The notes beneath the pieces are model-generated. The model was not told the DNA's origin. It saw nothing but the letters and a program-made list of their open reading frames with translations, and did no database searches. The position numbers and the translations under genes are program-made. From Pipra filicauda (lineage: Eukaryota > Chordata > Aves > Passeriformes > Pipridae): a DNA stretch of 64,000 bases. Within the stretch, counting starts at the first letter, position 1. Each line of letters begins with the position of its first letter. Below are positions 1-40,870 of this stretch, in pieces. The stretch covers positions 5,021,501-5,085,500 of the forward strand of contig NW_024104532.1 of the NCBI RefSeq assembly GCF_003945595.2, read 5' to 3'.

Positions 1-3000
1 CATTCCCATAAATTCTGACTCTCTGTGTGTAGGGGCCATTCATAAATACATTTCAGGGCATTTTTTGTTACCACAGCAATCAAGCCTCAGCAATCTAAAG
101 GAATATACATTGCACTCCTGGATAATATGCAATATTTATCACCAATAAGATGGTGACTCAGCACTCAATAAATAATATATCAATATAGTCAGTTGCACCA
201 TAATCTAAAAACAAGTATAACATATACTTTGGACAGACTGAGTCATATATATATACATATATATTAAAAGACACATACAATACAAATTGCATACTGCCAT
301 CGAAAGCCAAGGAGAGCCATCCGCCCGCTCTGCTTTATGGCTACGAGATTCAAATCAAAACAAAACTCTCGGGCTGGTTTACTCTGGTGTCCTGAAGATT
401 TGTTTGGAATTATAAATGGTTGCACCTTATCACCTGGAACCTGCAAGTCTGAGAGCAAAGTCAAACAGCTGAGCAAGCCTAGTCTGATTGAGCCATTCTT
501 AAGATTCACCAACTGGGACCACGATCAGCGAGGGAATTAAGATTACGGTGTTGATATGTATTAATACACACCTGTCCAGAGAATGATTTGGGAAGCCAGA
601 AGCTGGGGAGTCCCTCCTTAGTCACCACTGAGATGAGTGTTGGTGCTGCAGTGACCTGCACTCCCACTGTGGTGCTGGAGGTGCGGAAGGACAGGAACAG
701 ACCCTCCCCTCACTTGGGCAGAGGGATTGAAACCTAGGACATACTTGCTTATTTTTTTTGGCTATGAGATCTGACTAAGTTCATAACTTTCCTCTTGGAA
801 ACAATGGTGGATCCCAAATGAACATATGCTTTTGGAATTGTGAAGGTTAAACTGATCTGTTTGCAACAGCCCCAGATGCACAAGGCATTTCTGATCCATT
901 ACCAAGCCCACCGCAGATCTCCTGCACCAACAGGACACATGGGACAGCACTCCAGAGGATATTCCACCATGGAGCACCCTGTTCAGCTGGGACACTTCCA
1001 ACCAGCTCAGGTCCACATTTTGACATGATGCAAAAAGCCTCCTGTCCATTTGAAGACAATTTCTAAGATCCAATGATCTGGGGATAAGCGATGCATTTTT
1101 AGGAGACCAATTTAGCACGACACCAAAAGGTATTTGTGGGACTCTAGTTAAGGAAAAAAAATTCCCAGAGATGAGACCATTCCTGCTGAGAGCAATGGTG
1201 ACTGTGCACAAAGGAGCAAGCCAAGAACAGCCATGCTGGCTAGTGCAGCACTACACACAAAACCAACCATGAATGCAACTTCTACAAAGGTATTTCTACA
1301 GCGTCAGAGGTGTGCGAGGCACTTCAGAGTAGGAAAGGAAACACAGCTGACAGTGTCCCATGCCCACGACAGGGAGTTTGAGGGTACAGAGTTCTGTCTC
1401 CAACAGCAAAGACTAACAGAAACGTGACCTTGCACAGTGATTCCATAAAAAGGATGCTCCAACAGACCTGAAGAGTCAATTCAGCGACCAGGGAAAACCA
1501 CAGGTCTGTTACTCAATGTATCAATCCGGACGTAGCAAAGCTTTTCTGGAAGTACAAAACACGCTGGGACGCAAAGGAAGCTCTACGAATATGCAGCTAC
1601 CTTGTAGTAGGTTACTAATTTGCAAAACTTCTAAACTCTTAAAGCCCATAGGACATACTGCAGTACTAAGGAGCGTAGAATTCTATTCCTTCTCTCGAGG
1701 TTGCCGTGATTTTGGCACTTAACTACACCTACACAAAAAATTTAGTGCAATAATTTTCCTGAACATGCACGTTCATATCTGGTACAGAATAAAGGGTTCA
1801 ATGGGAGAGAAAACAAAGCAGCATTCCACAATCTCACTCCAAAGGATTCAGAGTTGGACTCTTGGAAAGGAGACCACCACGATGAGTCAGTTTGTGTGAC
1901 AGACACTGGGACTTGGAAAAAGGAAATGGAATTTTACCCAAGTACTGCAGAAGACCACTGCATACAGTATACCTGGTCCTGCTGTAAAACATCTTGTAAA
2001 CAGTTCATAAAATCTTCATCTAAAAGTAAGGCATAAGGCACACCAGACATGTTGGGGGCACTAAGCAATACTGAAAGCAGTAGCATTTGAAACCTTTTAC
2101 TCAGACAAGCACCTCACGTGAAAGGTACTTTGGTTTGCACTCTGAGAGCAGCCAACTGCAACTCCAGAACCATTTGTGTTGCACCGAGTGAATGTTACGC
2201 TCCATCAAATGTTAACAGGACCTTCATTACCACGGGGTAAAGCCAAGTTTTAGATCCATTCTGCACCAGAACAGTCATTTCCCTGCAGGAGCAGGTGAGC
2301 TTCCACCCCACGGTGGCTGCAGCACTGCCAGCCTGTAGTGTCCATCACCCAGCAGACCCCAAGAAGACAAAATGGACCTCGAGTTCTACTAAAGATTCCT
2401 GGTTTCTCAGTCAATGGAAAAGATGCAAATGACAGTTCTGGTAGGAATTTAACTACTGTTGAGTTTTAACCACAAAGTTCACCCATTTTGTAAGTGTCAA
2501 AAAGTGACAAGCACGGAAACAAAAGGTATTTTAAATGAAGAGATGCAAAAAAGCACAAGATTGTCCTTTTCCAAAGCCTTTCCTGTTTGCATCGCACCCA
2601 TCGGACTGAAGGTCATTCCTACACCATTACTTGGATGTTACATTAAATGCAAATTACTGTAATGTTTTGTGATTGTTATAGTGTTAATCGATGGCTTGAA
2701 ACTGCCTTGAAAACAATCCAAGTCAGATCCAGCTAAATATTTCTCCATATAAATTTCTTTATAATTCATTTAAATGAAGTATCTCAATACGTAGAAGAAT
2801 ATCTGGAACTTTTCTATTTAGTACAAATTCTGCAATAATAAATCTGTAGTTGTCATTTATTAGTCGACTCATAGGCATTAGGCATGAGAAGTATGGTGTC
2901 CCTACACGTTAGAACCTATCAACCCTAGTTCCTTTTACAGGCTCTATCACCACAAGACATTACAGAGTAACAAAGCTCACAAAGTACTTAAATAAAGTGT

Positions 3001-3442
3001 CTAGGTTTAATTTCTAAGTACTCAAAAGGGAAAATTTAGGGAAGAAGAAATAGCTAAAACCAGCCCCCAATGGGGCTTTTCAAAATTAAAATTACAAAAA
3101 TTAAAATAAATAGGATTTAAACTGACTATTTGTGTATTGTGACTGGAATTCCAATGATCTATCCATGACAGATCAGCAAAACTACAACTTTCATGTAGCA
3201 AATTTTAAAATATTTAAATAACTTAAACCGGGAATACTGAAGAAGTCCATGAACCAGTTGATTTGGGGTTAAACACAAAACACAAATGAGGATGGGAGAC
3301 ATGGGAAAGCATTCCTTGCTCTTAGTGTCAACTAAGCAATGTGTTATGGCAGTCTTCCTTATTGACATGACACAGTGTTGTGGAGAGAAATCAGAGGCAG
3401 CGAGAAAAATGGGTTTGATTTTGGGTTCCTTCAGTTCCAGCC
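1..3442 (-). other. AFF4: AFF4 3' UTR (runs off the left edge)
   Basis: No coding sequence is recognisable between the AFF4 stop and the window edge. AFF4 transcripts in vertebrates have a multi-kilobase 3' UTR, so most or all of this is probably UTR. A canonical AATAAA (minus) sits at 2856-2861, about 580 nt after the stop, and could end a short isoform. Candidate elements are eight-base matches for miR-30 (1995-2002) and miR-124 (2034-2041) and a Pumilio motif UGUAUAUA (250-257). Small open frames here look like noise. Confidence 0.7.
2856..2861 (-). terminator. candidate proximal poly(A) signal of AFF4
   Basis: AATAAA on the minus strand, about 580 nt downstream of the AFF4 stop codon. 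It may mark a short 3' UTR isoform; the main site probably lies outside the window. Confidence 0.35.
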
Positions 3443-30018
<26,576 letters not shown>

Positions 30019-30708
30019 TCACAGAAGGAAACAAGGAGAGATGTGAGTGCACAGAAGGATGGGAGTGCACAGAGTCAGCCCCTGGTCCCGTTTGGCCAAA
30101 GAATGAGGGTCATAACTCCTCAAACCCAGATGTTTGTCCAAATTCAGCCACTTCCCCCTCCAAAGAGCTGTAACCCCCAATCCACAGCTGCTCTAACAGG
30201 GAAACTTTATGCAGTATTAAAAAAAAATTGAAAAAAATCCACAAAGTCCTCAGGCAAGTAACTATTTCAAACCATTTCACCGCTCGACTCATTTCGCTGT
30301 CTCAGCCCACGCTGCACATCTCCCATTCATTTCTAAAATACCTTTTCTCCCCCACATCCCCAGATGTTCTGTAACCCCCCACCCATTCAGTGCCTGGCTT
30401 TTCCTGTAGGTTTGGGTTTATTTTTGGTGCTGACATACCTTTTTTTGGCACTCATCCTCCAACATATTCTAACCTCAAGCTTTGATGTGGTTTCCAGGTC
30501 TCCCTTCCTCCCCTGACTCCCAAAAGGCATTTCTACTCAGAGAAGTAATTTCAGGGAAGTTCTGGCAATATTGTACCTTCTGCCTTGGACCATATTCTCC
30601 TACTGCAAAAATTCAGATTAAAAACTTGCTAATACCCCTTCTTACAAATTTTACTTTGCAGTTTGGTTGTGCTGCTGGTGTTAACAGAAATACATCAGAT
30701 TGTTGCAA

Positions 30709-30723
30709 CACACACACACACAA
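30709..30723. repeat. short CA microsatellite
   Basis: About seven CA units in AFF4 intron 1. Confidence 0.6.
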
Positions 30724-30825
30724 AAGCTGGAAAAGATTCCCTCTGAGGTTGATAAAGCATTGGGACTTAAAGGAGTAAACAAAGTAAGATGAGAAATAAG
30801 GTGGTACTAATTCCTTTAACATTTA

Positions 30826-30968
30826 ATCCCAGAATGGTTTGAGTTGGAAGGGACCTTAAAGCTCATCTATTCCATTCCCTGCCATGGGCAGGGACACCTT
30901 CCATTAGACCAGGTTGCTCCAAGCCCCATCCGACTTGGCCTTGGACACTTCCAGGGACAGGGCAGTCA
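30826..30968 (-). mobile_element. CR1 LINE 3'-end fragment
   Basis: AGAATGGTTTGAGTTGGAAG followed by the CATGGGCAGGGACACCTTCC and TTGGACACTTCCAGGGA blocks identifies a reverse-oriented CR1 end, broken off after about 140 bp. It lies in AFF4 intron 1. Confidence 0.8.
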
Positions 30969-33900
30969 CAACATGTGCTAAACTTTCTATCAAGTGATTT
31001 AGAAATGTGCTTTACTGATTTGCACAAAGTACAGTAGATGTTCCCAAGAAAAAGTGATGTTCTTCCATATAATTTGCATTCTAAAACGAAAATGTTGGCT
31101 GCTTAGAAAACCATTATTTCATGTTTTTAGACAGCTGCCTATTAAAAAGAAAAAAACCTTGTTACAGCATGACCTGAAAGCTGTAAACCCAGCTATCCCA
31201 TTCTCAACAGGAAAACTTCAACCCATCACTCAGTTTTTAAAATACTAATCTCTTCACCTCAATAATATTATAGCCTCTTGCATTTATTTCTTTTATTCAT
31301 TTGGCTTCATTTTGTCTGTTACTCTGAAAACAGTGAAGTCTAAGAGGACACCTAAACCAGAATAAAGCCAAGGTATAAGTTCAGATCTTTAATGCTTTTC
31401 AAGGTAAAAGGTTTGTTGTATTTCCCTGCACCATAATTAAGCATCAGCTTAATTCATGCAATGATGATATCAAGCCTATGAACACAATACATTTGAAACT
31501 TTATGTGAAAAATCACTTTTTTCTCCAGTTCCCCTGTAATTAGCTGAACTCATGTAACTGCAGGTGACCATCAAGGCTGAGAGAGGGATCTATGCACTGG
31601 TCAGCAAATCCCTTGGATTATTTTGGCATTCATGACAAACTTGTTTTAAAAGTTTGAGGCTTAAAAAGCTCATTCTTCAGACTGCAGCCCAATTTCTTAC
31701 ACATGTAGGATTTAAACACAGACAAATAAGAGATTTAATTATAGACACTGATCAGTTAAAGCCAATTAGAACAGTCTGAGTCTCCGGCATTTACTATTGA
31801 AGGCAAATTTTGAGGCAGAGAATAGAAGTGCCCTGGTTTTGGGTGGTTCATTCTCACTAAAGGGATGGGATTGGGAATGATATACAGCTGTACATTCAGA
31901 ATATTATAATTCTAAAGAATTTTACATCTATAATTTTCAAATAGAGGGTTAAATATTAACAAAGACTTTCCCTATTTTTTACAGAGTCAAGGATCATCTT
32001 TTAAAATTTTATCAACATTTACTGTAACTCTTGGGACTGCAGAAAAACCAGCATTTTTACCAACACAAAGGAACATTACAGCAAAGATTCATTCGAGATA
32101 TGAGCTGGAGCAAACCCAGAACTGATCTGGCTGTACCTGCCCAGGTCTATGTAAAATTAGTCATCAGAAATACAGTAGTTAATCACACTTTTAACCACTC
32201 CTCCCCAGTCTTTTGTAATGTAGTAAATGATAAAACACCCTCATGGGTAGTCATGTTAAGGGGATTGGGTTTAGTTTTCTTGAATTCTTTTACATTTTTT
32301 ATTAGAGCAAATAGTATGAATGGGATTCAAGTTAGACCTGTTTGTATCTAATCACCTAATCTCTACACAGAGCTATTTTAAGTTCCTCTAATGTGTACGA
32401 AGCTATTAAAATCACACTACCACTAAATGTGTAAATAAAGGAAGTTAGTGAGGCTTCCTTAGCTCTGAACTTCAGACAACTTCCCAATTAACTTCCTATC
32501 TTGCACAGCCATGAGATGTACCAGAAAATAAGCTGCCCATGTAGAGGAAAAGCAAGGAGAGGTACTTTGAAAGCAGACGACCAAGGCCTGTCTACTGATC
32601 AACGTTGCCAGCAGCTACCTTCAGCATCAAGGAAATTGCAAAACTAAGTTTTCAGACCACTTGAATTACACCAACCCTGTAAAATCCACTACATAAAATT
32701 TACTGGTATGACCAAAGTTCTGTACTGTTTGCCAGTCCTCAGTTTTTTTTCCCAATTTGGAGTGGACACCAGTCCCATCTCCTGCTGGCGCTCTGTTATC
32801 TCTCAGTTTGGATCCTGGCTGGGGGAAGGAGCTCTGCCCCATCACTGCTCCCACCAGCAGTGCAGGCTGCTCAGAGGCAGAATTGCTTCTCCCTCTCCCA
32901 CATTTAAACCTTTTCCCACAGGATGGAAGAGCTGGGAGCAGTTGGGGGCAGTCAAGCTCCCATCACTCCTACCCCATCCTCTGGGCAAGAGGACAGCTCC
33001 TCTGCTCCTGTCTCTCTGCACACCAGGCCTGCAAGCAGAAAATGAAGATCTTGTTGCCTTGTACCTGCTGCTACCAAGAGGATGTTGCAATAATTTCCCT
33101 TTTCCCAGGAGTCCTGAGCAAAGTGTGAAGGAGAAGCAGAGCCAGGCTAAGGGAGACAAAACAGGTCCCTGCAGCAAGGACCAAAGTCGCCTTAATTTCC
33201 ATATCTGGGAAAAGAGAAGTTCAAAAATTAAAAGAAATTAGAAAACAGGCCTAAAGCACAGTACAGTATTTTCATTTTTAGGAAGTTTAACTCTACGTGT
33301 TTTGAGTCATTACTTGTGCTCAGTGTGCCCTGCTGAACTCCACATAGTCTGTGTGTATGTGACTGCACAACTGACTGTTCAGATCTCACGCCTCTGCTCC
33401 AGCTCAATAGGAAGAGTTGAAAGAAAGCAGGAAAACCAGCAGGGAACTCACAGAAACTTCTTACACAACATTCCCTTGTGTATATTCTTTAACCATCATT
33501 AATTGCTGCTCCAGGCCCACCAAGCACATCAATTGCTCGAGTATCGCTCAAATCACCCGTACCAGAAACACAATCTTAACTTCTCCTTCTAACATCTTCC
33601 TAAATCCTATTTGGTATTTCTGTTCATCCTTAATCCAACAAGGGCATGGCTTTGGCTTGAGCTTCCTCAAGCCATCATCATCTTGGATTTTATAACTAGT
33701 GTTATGAAACGGCAGCACTGGTGCCACCTTCTCCTGCTTCCCATCTCCCACTCCCCTAGCTCCAGGCAGGGGGGGCACATCCCAGGTCTGGGACTTTTGG
33801 ACCACAATTTCAGACTAAAAATAAACCCCAATCAACACACCCACAATTGTCAAAGTTTTCCTGGCAGTGCTGTTAAAGAGGACCTTGGCCAAGCCCTGGG

Positions 33901-36171
33901 TACAGGCATAGGTCTGGTAGCCTCTTCTCACCCCCTTGAACCACATCAGGCATCCCAATTCCTGCCCTCACCCCAGTTCACCACCAGCACTATCTCTCCA
34001 TCTTCCCAGGCACCATAAGGTAAAACCATCAAAGGCGAAGGTTGGCCCGAGGAACCCTCCAAGTGCAGCCCCTTAAAAGGGATCCAAACCCACCACATCT
34101 CAACCAGGCACTCGTGGATCTTCTGTTTACAACACCTCCACTTCCTTCAAGACATCCTCATTTAACTCCAGAGTTTCTTCCATCTCAATTGGTTTCGCAA
34201 GCAAGAGGAATCAAACAGTTCATTTATCCAGTGTTGGTTAACTGGCAGTGCTGAAATTTTGTCTGACAACATTTGGCCACAAACGATCAACACGTTCAGA
34301 GAACACAGAGTAGCTCGGGCTCTGTGCAGGGCACACCCAGCTCTGGGGGCACACACAGCTCCCATGATTGTATTCCTTTTTCTTAAAAGGAGGGGGGAAA
34401 AAAGTTAGAAAACCTGTTTGTAATAAGGAATGATGTTTTAAGAAGGCATTTAAAAATACCTGAAGCTGCCTTAATGCTGCACCCAACTCCCTCCCAAAGA
34501 TGCCTGTTAATTATTTCAAATACTTTTCTTACTTGTACCATGAACAGCAAGGGGCATCTCAGGAGCTGGCACAGCAAGCTTCTCCCAGTTTGTGCATGGA
34601 GTATGGCACTGCCACAAATCCTGCACTAAAATGCCAGTGTCAGCTTTTAAAACGCACTCACAGAAAAGCTGTTTGGAAAGGGAGATACTGGAAAATAACA
34701 ACAAAACCCCACTGCTACACAAAGAGGAACGTGCCACCAAGAGCTGCTTGACACTTAACAATAAAAGTGAATGTGTAATCTTAACTTCCAGATTTCTATG
34801 TTATGGTAAAGGAGAAAAATGCAGAAAAACCATAACATTTCCTACTAAAATGATACAGTTTTACCCAAAAGAGCACAGACAGGAGGATTATCTAGGATAA
34901 ATTTAAAGAATAATCACAATGCTGCAAATACAGAAGCAGCACAGAGTCATCTTCAGAGTTTTATAACTGAAATAAGGAACAAAACTAAAAACAAGAGCTT
35001 ACAGAGAATTTGAATAATATACATATGTGTTCAGAAACAGGCAAAACCCAGCTTCTCAAAAGGATGAAGCTTTCTGTTTCTCTCCCTCACACCTTCTGAT
35101 ACTGCTGCAGCGCTCCATGCCAAGGGAGGGGGATTTGGTTTGGGAGGACTCCACGTGGCATTTGCTCCAGCAAGGAAAAGACTGGTGATACCAGCAGTAC
35201 TCCAAAATTATAACTCTAACTCCGTATCACACAGTAAGGCTGCACAGCTGAACACAGGACAGCTTGAGCCGTAATTCCATTCGGGTATTTTGATAAGAAC
35301 AAACTCTTCCACAGCTCCATCTCCAGAAGAGAGCTGTCCATCCTTCCAAGGCTTCGTTTGAGTTCTTGGAAATAGGATTCAAATACAACTGTATTGCTAA
35401 TATGATACAAATATAAATCAGTGATTCACCACTAATTGAAACATAAAGGTTTCTCATTTCTATAACACAAACACAACTGTTTGTATCCCACCCTTCAGAT
35501 TAGGGATTCCTGCTGCACATTCCGTGGGGGAACATAAAGTGCCGTAAGAGCCAGACGGGAACACCTTTGTACATATTGTGAGGGTGGGAGAGCTTTAAAT
35601 ATAAATAATTAAAAAAGTGAGTTGGCCTAGGTCAGGTTAATGTTTGACAGAACTCCCAGGGAGGGCAGAGCCAGCAGTTTGCTGCAGGCACTTCTCCTTC
35701 CCACTCAGCTCCAAAGCACCACAAAAATCCCCACAGAGCACAATGTGCCTGGACTTGCCGCTGCTCCTCAGACAAATGAGCACAAATCCCTCACCACCGT
35801 TAGCTGAGAAAAATCCCACAGCACTTTCTGTAGGAGCACATTGTTAATTCCAGCGTCTCAGTCAAGTGATGATGCAAGTAATTACATCCTGCTCTTGAGT
35901 TTTATCTGCCAGAGTCCCCCTCCATCCATCAAATATCAGGTTACCCAAGGATCAGTCAGCATCTTCTACCTGAGGAGCCAACACAGGGCAATGATGGATA
36001 ATATAAAAGAATTACAGGGATCATTTGTAACTCAACACTAACCACTGGAAAAGGATTTGGGGATCCTTTAGAAAGAGATTCTGCAAGTATGACATTTCAT
36101 TAAACAAGTTCAGATGAGAACTGGTATATCATTCATTATATGTGAGATCCAGCACACAAAAGCAAGGTAGA

Positions 36172-36236
36172 ATCACAGGATGGTTTAGGTCGGAAGGGAC
36201 CTTAAAGGTCATTTAGTTCCACTCTTCTTTCCAAGG
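36172..36236 (-). mobile_element. short CR1 3'-end remnant
   Basis: AATCACAGGATGGTTTAGGT followed by CGGAAGGGACCTTAAAGGTC matches the terminal part of CR1 in reverse orientation. Only about 65 bp remain. Confidence 0.65.
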
Positions 36237-38718
36237 TAAAGTAAAAGAACTAAGGTAAAAGTGCACACCCAGCAAATGGATTTTAGAAGTCAAGTTAAGG
36301 AAGAAAGTTCTATTTTCAGCACTTGCAACACAGTATTACACGATAGGTAAAACATCCCTCCTCCCTGATGAACCTTACACAGAAATAAATTCCCAACTCT
36401 TTTCTTGCATAGAGAACAGACCTGCTCACATCAACTTCAGTCCCTCCTTTCTGTCCTGTCTCTTCAGAAATGGTAGAGAAACAAGGGAAGTGGCAGGTAA
36501 GTCTGGGAAGCGACAGGACAGCTTCACACTCCCTCCTCCTCTCCTGGTGCACAGAGAGCAGAGGAAGGTTCATTTCCCCATCCACTGTCCCTCTCCATCA
36601 CAAAGCTCCATCCTAGCTGATGGCACAGATCCCACAGAGGAGGGACCCGACAGTGCAGTTACTGACTCAGGGGAGGAGGAAGTCTGTAGGACTGAACAAT
36701 GTCACACAACAAAGCTACCACCTACCACAATGGTCGTTTTCTGCACCTACCACAACACCCAGTCAGGTAAGACACAGGAGCCTCAATAAACTCCTGTCAC
36801 AAGAACCAAGCCTGAGCCAGGAGAGGAAAATGAAGCTGCTACTGTTCAGCAAAGCTCAACTTTGACTTTGCCTTCCCCAGCTTTTGCATTTCTGTTTGCC
36901 TCATCCTGCAATATCAAAACTACTTTCAGGAACAGACTTTCTTAACCAGGCAATGATATTCCTTTTATCAGCATCTGCAGCTCAAGCCCTGACATCCTAC
37001 AGCTCAGAAGATCACAAAAGCAACAGCCTAACAAACAGCACAGACTGAACTCAGAGCTTGACCAGTCACAGTTTTGTTTCTCACTCTTGGCAAACTTCAG
37101 CCCAATTTTATCTCCCAGTCAACAAATAACATCCTTCCCATCTTTGCCGTTCTCCATTGCTGCCAAAGTCAATAATTCACCCAGTGCACAGATGGACCAT
37201 CCTGAACACAAGGTTTTTACATGCACTCCTTTCATGTCCACACAGGCAAACCAAAGCATATTCCAATACTGTTTCTCAACAAATTTCTGCCCTCTAATTG
37301 GGCAGAAACTTAATAACCCAATTCCTGTGCCTACATGTTCTTCTGCTTAAACTTTGAAGCCAAGACAACTGTCGTTTAAATTTTATTAAGCAATAGTTAT
37401 TCAGACATCTAACATTAATCTGGCTATTATCATTCTGACTTCCTCACATTAATTTACTTTCATAAAAGATATCATTACATTTGAGTGTTATGAACTCTGT
37501 GGCATTAGGATTAAGAAAGGATTCACTGACAGAAATTCTTTGATAAATCTGCTCTGTGTCAGATTTGAAACAGCAGACAAGGTTTTAATGATAATCTAAA
37601 TTAGGAGTGAAAAGGCAAAAGGGAAAATCACATTCAAGGTTCACATCCTTCTCCCATCTTAACTACTAAAAAAGAAAGGAGAGAAAAAGTTTATCAAATA
37701 CTTTACCCTGGTTTAACTGTCATTTCCTCCAGTTTTACTCAAAGATCATCTGTCTGCACTGTCTCACAAGACATTTATCTTGGACTTCCTATCGTGACCA
37801 AGGTTCACACATTCTGCTGCATCACACATTGAAATGAACATCAGGGTTTGAGATAATGAATTCTGCCCCTCTCCAAACCACTTGGGTCTTGTGTAACTGC
37901 TTGCAGTAGCAAGGTCTCCTCGGCCCAACACCGTGTAACCACTGATAGTGTCTCTGTCTCCTCCCTTGCTGCCTCAACACGGTTTGTTTTCTGAACACAG
38001 CTTTTATTCGATGCATCTTCACAACACAAGCGCAAGTAATAAAATATTTTAGGGCTGTTAATGCATCCTGTGCCCAGCTCTACTTGGTTCTTAAAGCAGA
38101 AGGGAATTTTTACAATTTGAGAGTTTGGTTTGGGTGTTGGTCCAAGCCCCCATCCAGGGCAGATGTCCACAGCAGCTCCCAGCCCCTGTTCACCCCACTA
38201 TCCTGGTTGTGCTCACACAGAAATGTATTGGAACTGGTTATGCTGAATTTGGGAAATCTGTGCAGGTTCAAAATAGGTATTTTGGGAGCAGGGTTATTTT
38301 TAAATACAGAGAAGATTGAACCCTCCACAACCCCAAAACAGAGAGTAAGAATAACCAACCTGTTTAAAACCCGTTTAATAACAAAACCCAACGAAATTCC
38401 ACAAGTCTCATTAAATTACTGTTTTTTGCATCACACTGTCATGGGTGAACTTTATCTGTAACAGGTAACAAGCAATGTGGTTATGAGGGATGGAAGACCA
38501 GAAGGATGCTGGGGAGCACGTCAGCAAAGCAGCCAGAGTTAAAAACTTCATCATTTTATGATTTAACTCTCCTCAGAACCATGGGAAAACACTCAGGGTG
38601 TGACACAGAAAGATTCAGAGACCCAAAGTGAATTATGTTTCCAGGTTGTTCCCGGAACAACTGAAGGGGGTGGAAAGGAAACATCAAACCCACCTGAGTT
38701 GATGCACATCAGCATCAA

Positions 38719-38767
38719 TATATTTTCAAAATTATTATCAATACATTATTATCAATATATTTTCAAA
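38719..38767. repeat. AT-rich tandem duplication
   Basis: ATCAATATATTTTCAAAA occurs twice, with ATTATTATCAATACATTATT between the copies. Confidence 0.6.
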
Positions 38768-40564
38768 AGTGGTGGCTTGAACACTCCCAGCGCCGGTGCT
38801 CCCCCCTGGCAGCTGCAGCAGTTCCACGACTGCTTTAGAGCTTGAAGGAGCCTTTGTAAAATCCACAGTTTTGAGTACCAAAAAAGAGAGAATACAGATT
38901 CTCCCTCCTGCTTTTCAGCCCTGACTTGCATGCAAAGAGTTTACCAAACTCATCACCATTTCCTACCTGTCTAAAATGTACGTGAATGATGTGACAGTTC
39001 CGAGACCTGGGATGCTTTCTGCTAACTTACAACTTTCTTTTTAAATTTAAATACACTGAGGATGAGAGCACATAGTAGTTAAACTCTGGAAAAACCCACT
39101 AGGGAAGAGAAGTATTTAAGATTTGTAGACAAAGCAAAAAAAATTTGGAAGCGAGAGGAAGGGACCAGAACTATCTACAGAGGGAAGCTGAAATGCAGCA
39201 GGAAAGCCACAGCTTTGATGTGTTGTGCTTCTAAACAAACACTGCTTAAAAAAGTTGGATAGTTCTAACCTTTCATCCTACCTACTAAATGCCACCTGTA
39301 CTTTATAACCCCCTTAAGCAGATTGAGAAAATCGTTACTATTTCAGCCACCACTGAGCATCAAGGCATTCAGTGTAGTATCTATCACCCCAGGAAGACAC
39401 TTGATAAATGTCAATTTATCACAGAATATAGAGCTAAGTATTCTATTTATTGTAGAAAACAGAGCTATACAAACTCTTTTAATAAAATGACATGACCTCA
39501 TTTTCCCATGATGATAACGTTTGGGGTTTTTTTCCCCAAAGTTCTTGCAGTTGTTCGTACTTTTCTGGATGTGGCCTTAAAACAAAAGTCATGCTGTTAA
39601 CAGAGATTTAAGTACCAAAAGGAAACTGAGCCACCTGCACAGAAGAAGCCTCATGTCCCAGGCAGGGCAGTCTGGGCACAGGGTAACTCTGTGCCATTAC
39701 ACCACAGAGGGCATCATTATCAATAATCATTATTATGAACTCTTGTCCCCAGAACAGTTTTTGGCCTACCTAAACCAACAACGTAACTTCGGCACTTGAT
39801 ACACTAGCAAAGGACTTGTGCAAGCTGGTGTGGAACTGCTGCTCCCAATGGGCTTTGTTAAATACGAGCCTGAAGACCTGACAGGTGTGAAACTGCAAAG
39901 CACAGGATCCTAACAACACATTTGATTTACAGCCAGAGAAACTCTCTGAGTATTGCCACTAGAGAAGGACGTTCAGCTTTTTGTCACATGAAGTTAAAGA
40001 CAAACACAAGGGACATTGCAGAAGCAGTGTCAAAATCCAGCTGAATTTCAAAACCCTTCATGCAAGAGCCCAGTTCAGCTCACACCGAGCGTGTGCTTGG
40101 GTCAGGGCTGGAGCCTGGAAAGAGCTCTGGAACAGCCCAAACTGCTTCAAGTGCCACAGAAATTACATGGCAAGAAATGCTTCTCATTCCTCCAGCTCCC
40201 AGGCATGTGTCAGACAAACCAGCTCTAGTTAAACAGTTCTGGTGCCCTTCTCGGGCACCTGGCACTGTTGGCAACTCCTCTTTGTGGGCTGATTTAACTG
40301 AATTCTACTAAGCACAAGCTAATATTAATTATTAAGGTATGACTCACTATTTAGAGTGAGAGTCACATGTAATAATGTTTTTGATTGCATAACTTCATAT
40401 TTATAATTGAATAGTAAGAAATCAGCCCATTAGACCAGCCAACAAGATCCAAATTTTGTACTCTTAAATAAAAATGAAGATTAGACCACACCCATTCTGA
40501 TCATTTATAGCTTTTGAGTCTGTCAGTAAATCATGACTGGATGTATTTTAACATTCCTCTGAAT

Positions 40565-40870
40565 AAAGAAGAAAAAAAACAACAAACAAATAAAAAAAAA
40601 CCAAACAAAAAAATTCTCCCCCCCCCCCAAAAATCAACACAAGCTATTGGGGCCAATTAGGTATGTGAAGAGGCTGCTGCGAAAACATCTTCAAATGTCA
40701 ATTCAGCATGGATGTTGCTTCATGTGGCCAGGAAATAATGCAACTTTTTCCATTAAAAAAAAAGAGAAAACTGAAGAAAAAAACAAACCACGAAGCAAAA
40801 AAAACGAAGGGAAAAAAAACCAAGGAAAAACCACCAAAGAAAAAACCACTGAAGAAAAAAAATTAAGAAA
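40565..40870. repeat. A-rich low-complexity region with a C run
   Basis: An A-rich stretch with scattered C (AACAAACAAATAAAA type) is followed by a run of about 11 C at about 40619-40629. A further region of A runs separated by CC and GAAG lies at about 40755-40862. A Lys-rich open frame across it is an artefact of the A runs. Confidence 0.7.

Noticed and set aside
32708..33241. 177-codon plus-strand frame in AFF4 intron 1
   Set aside because: No recognisable family or domain and overlapping frames on the other strand; looks like chance in a moderately GC-rich patch.
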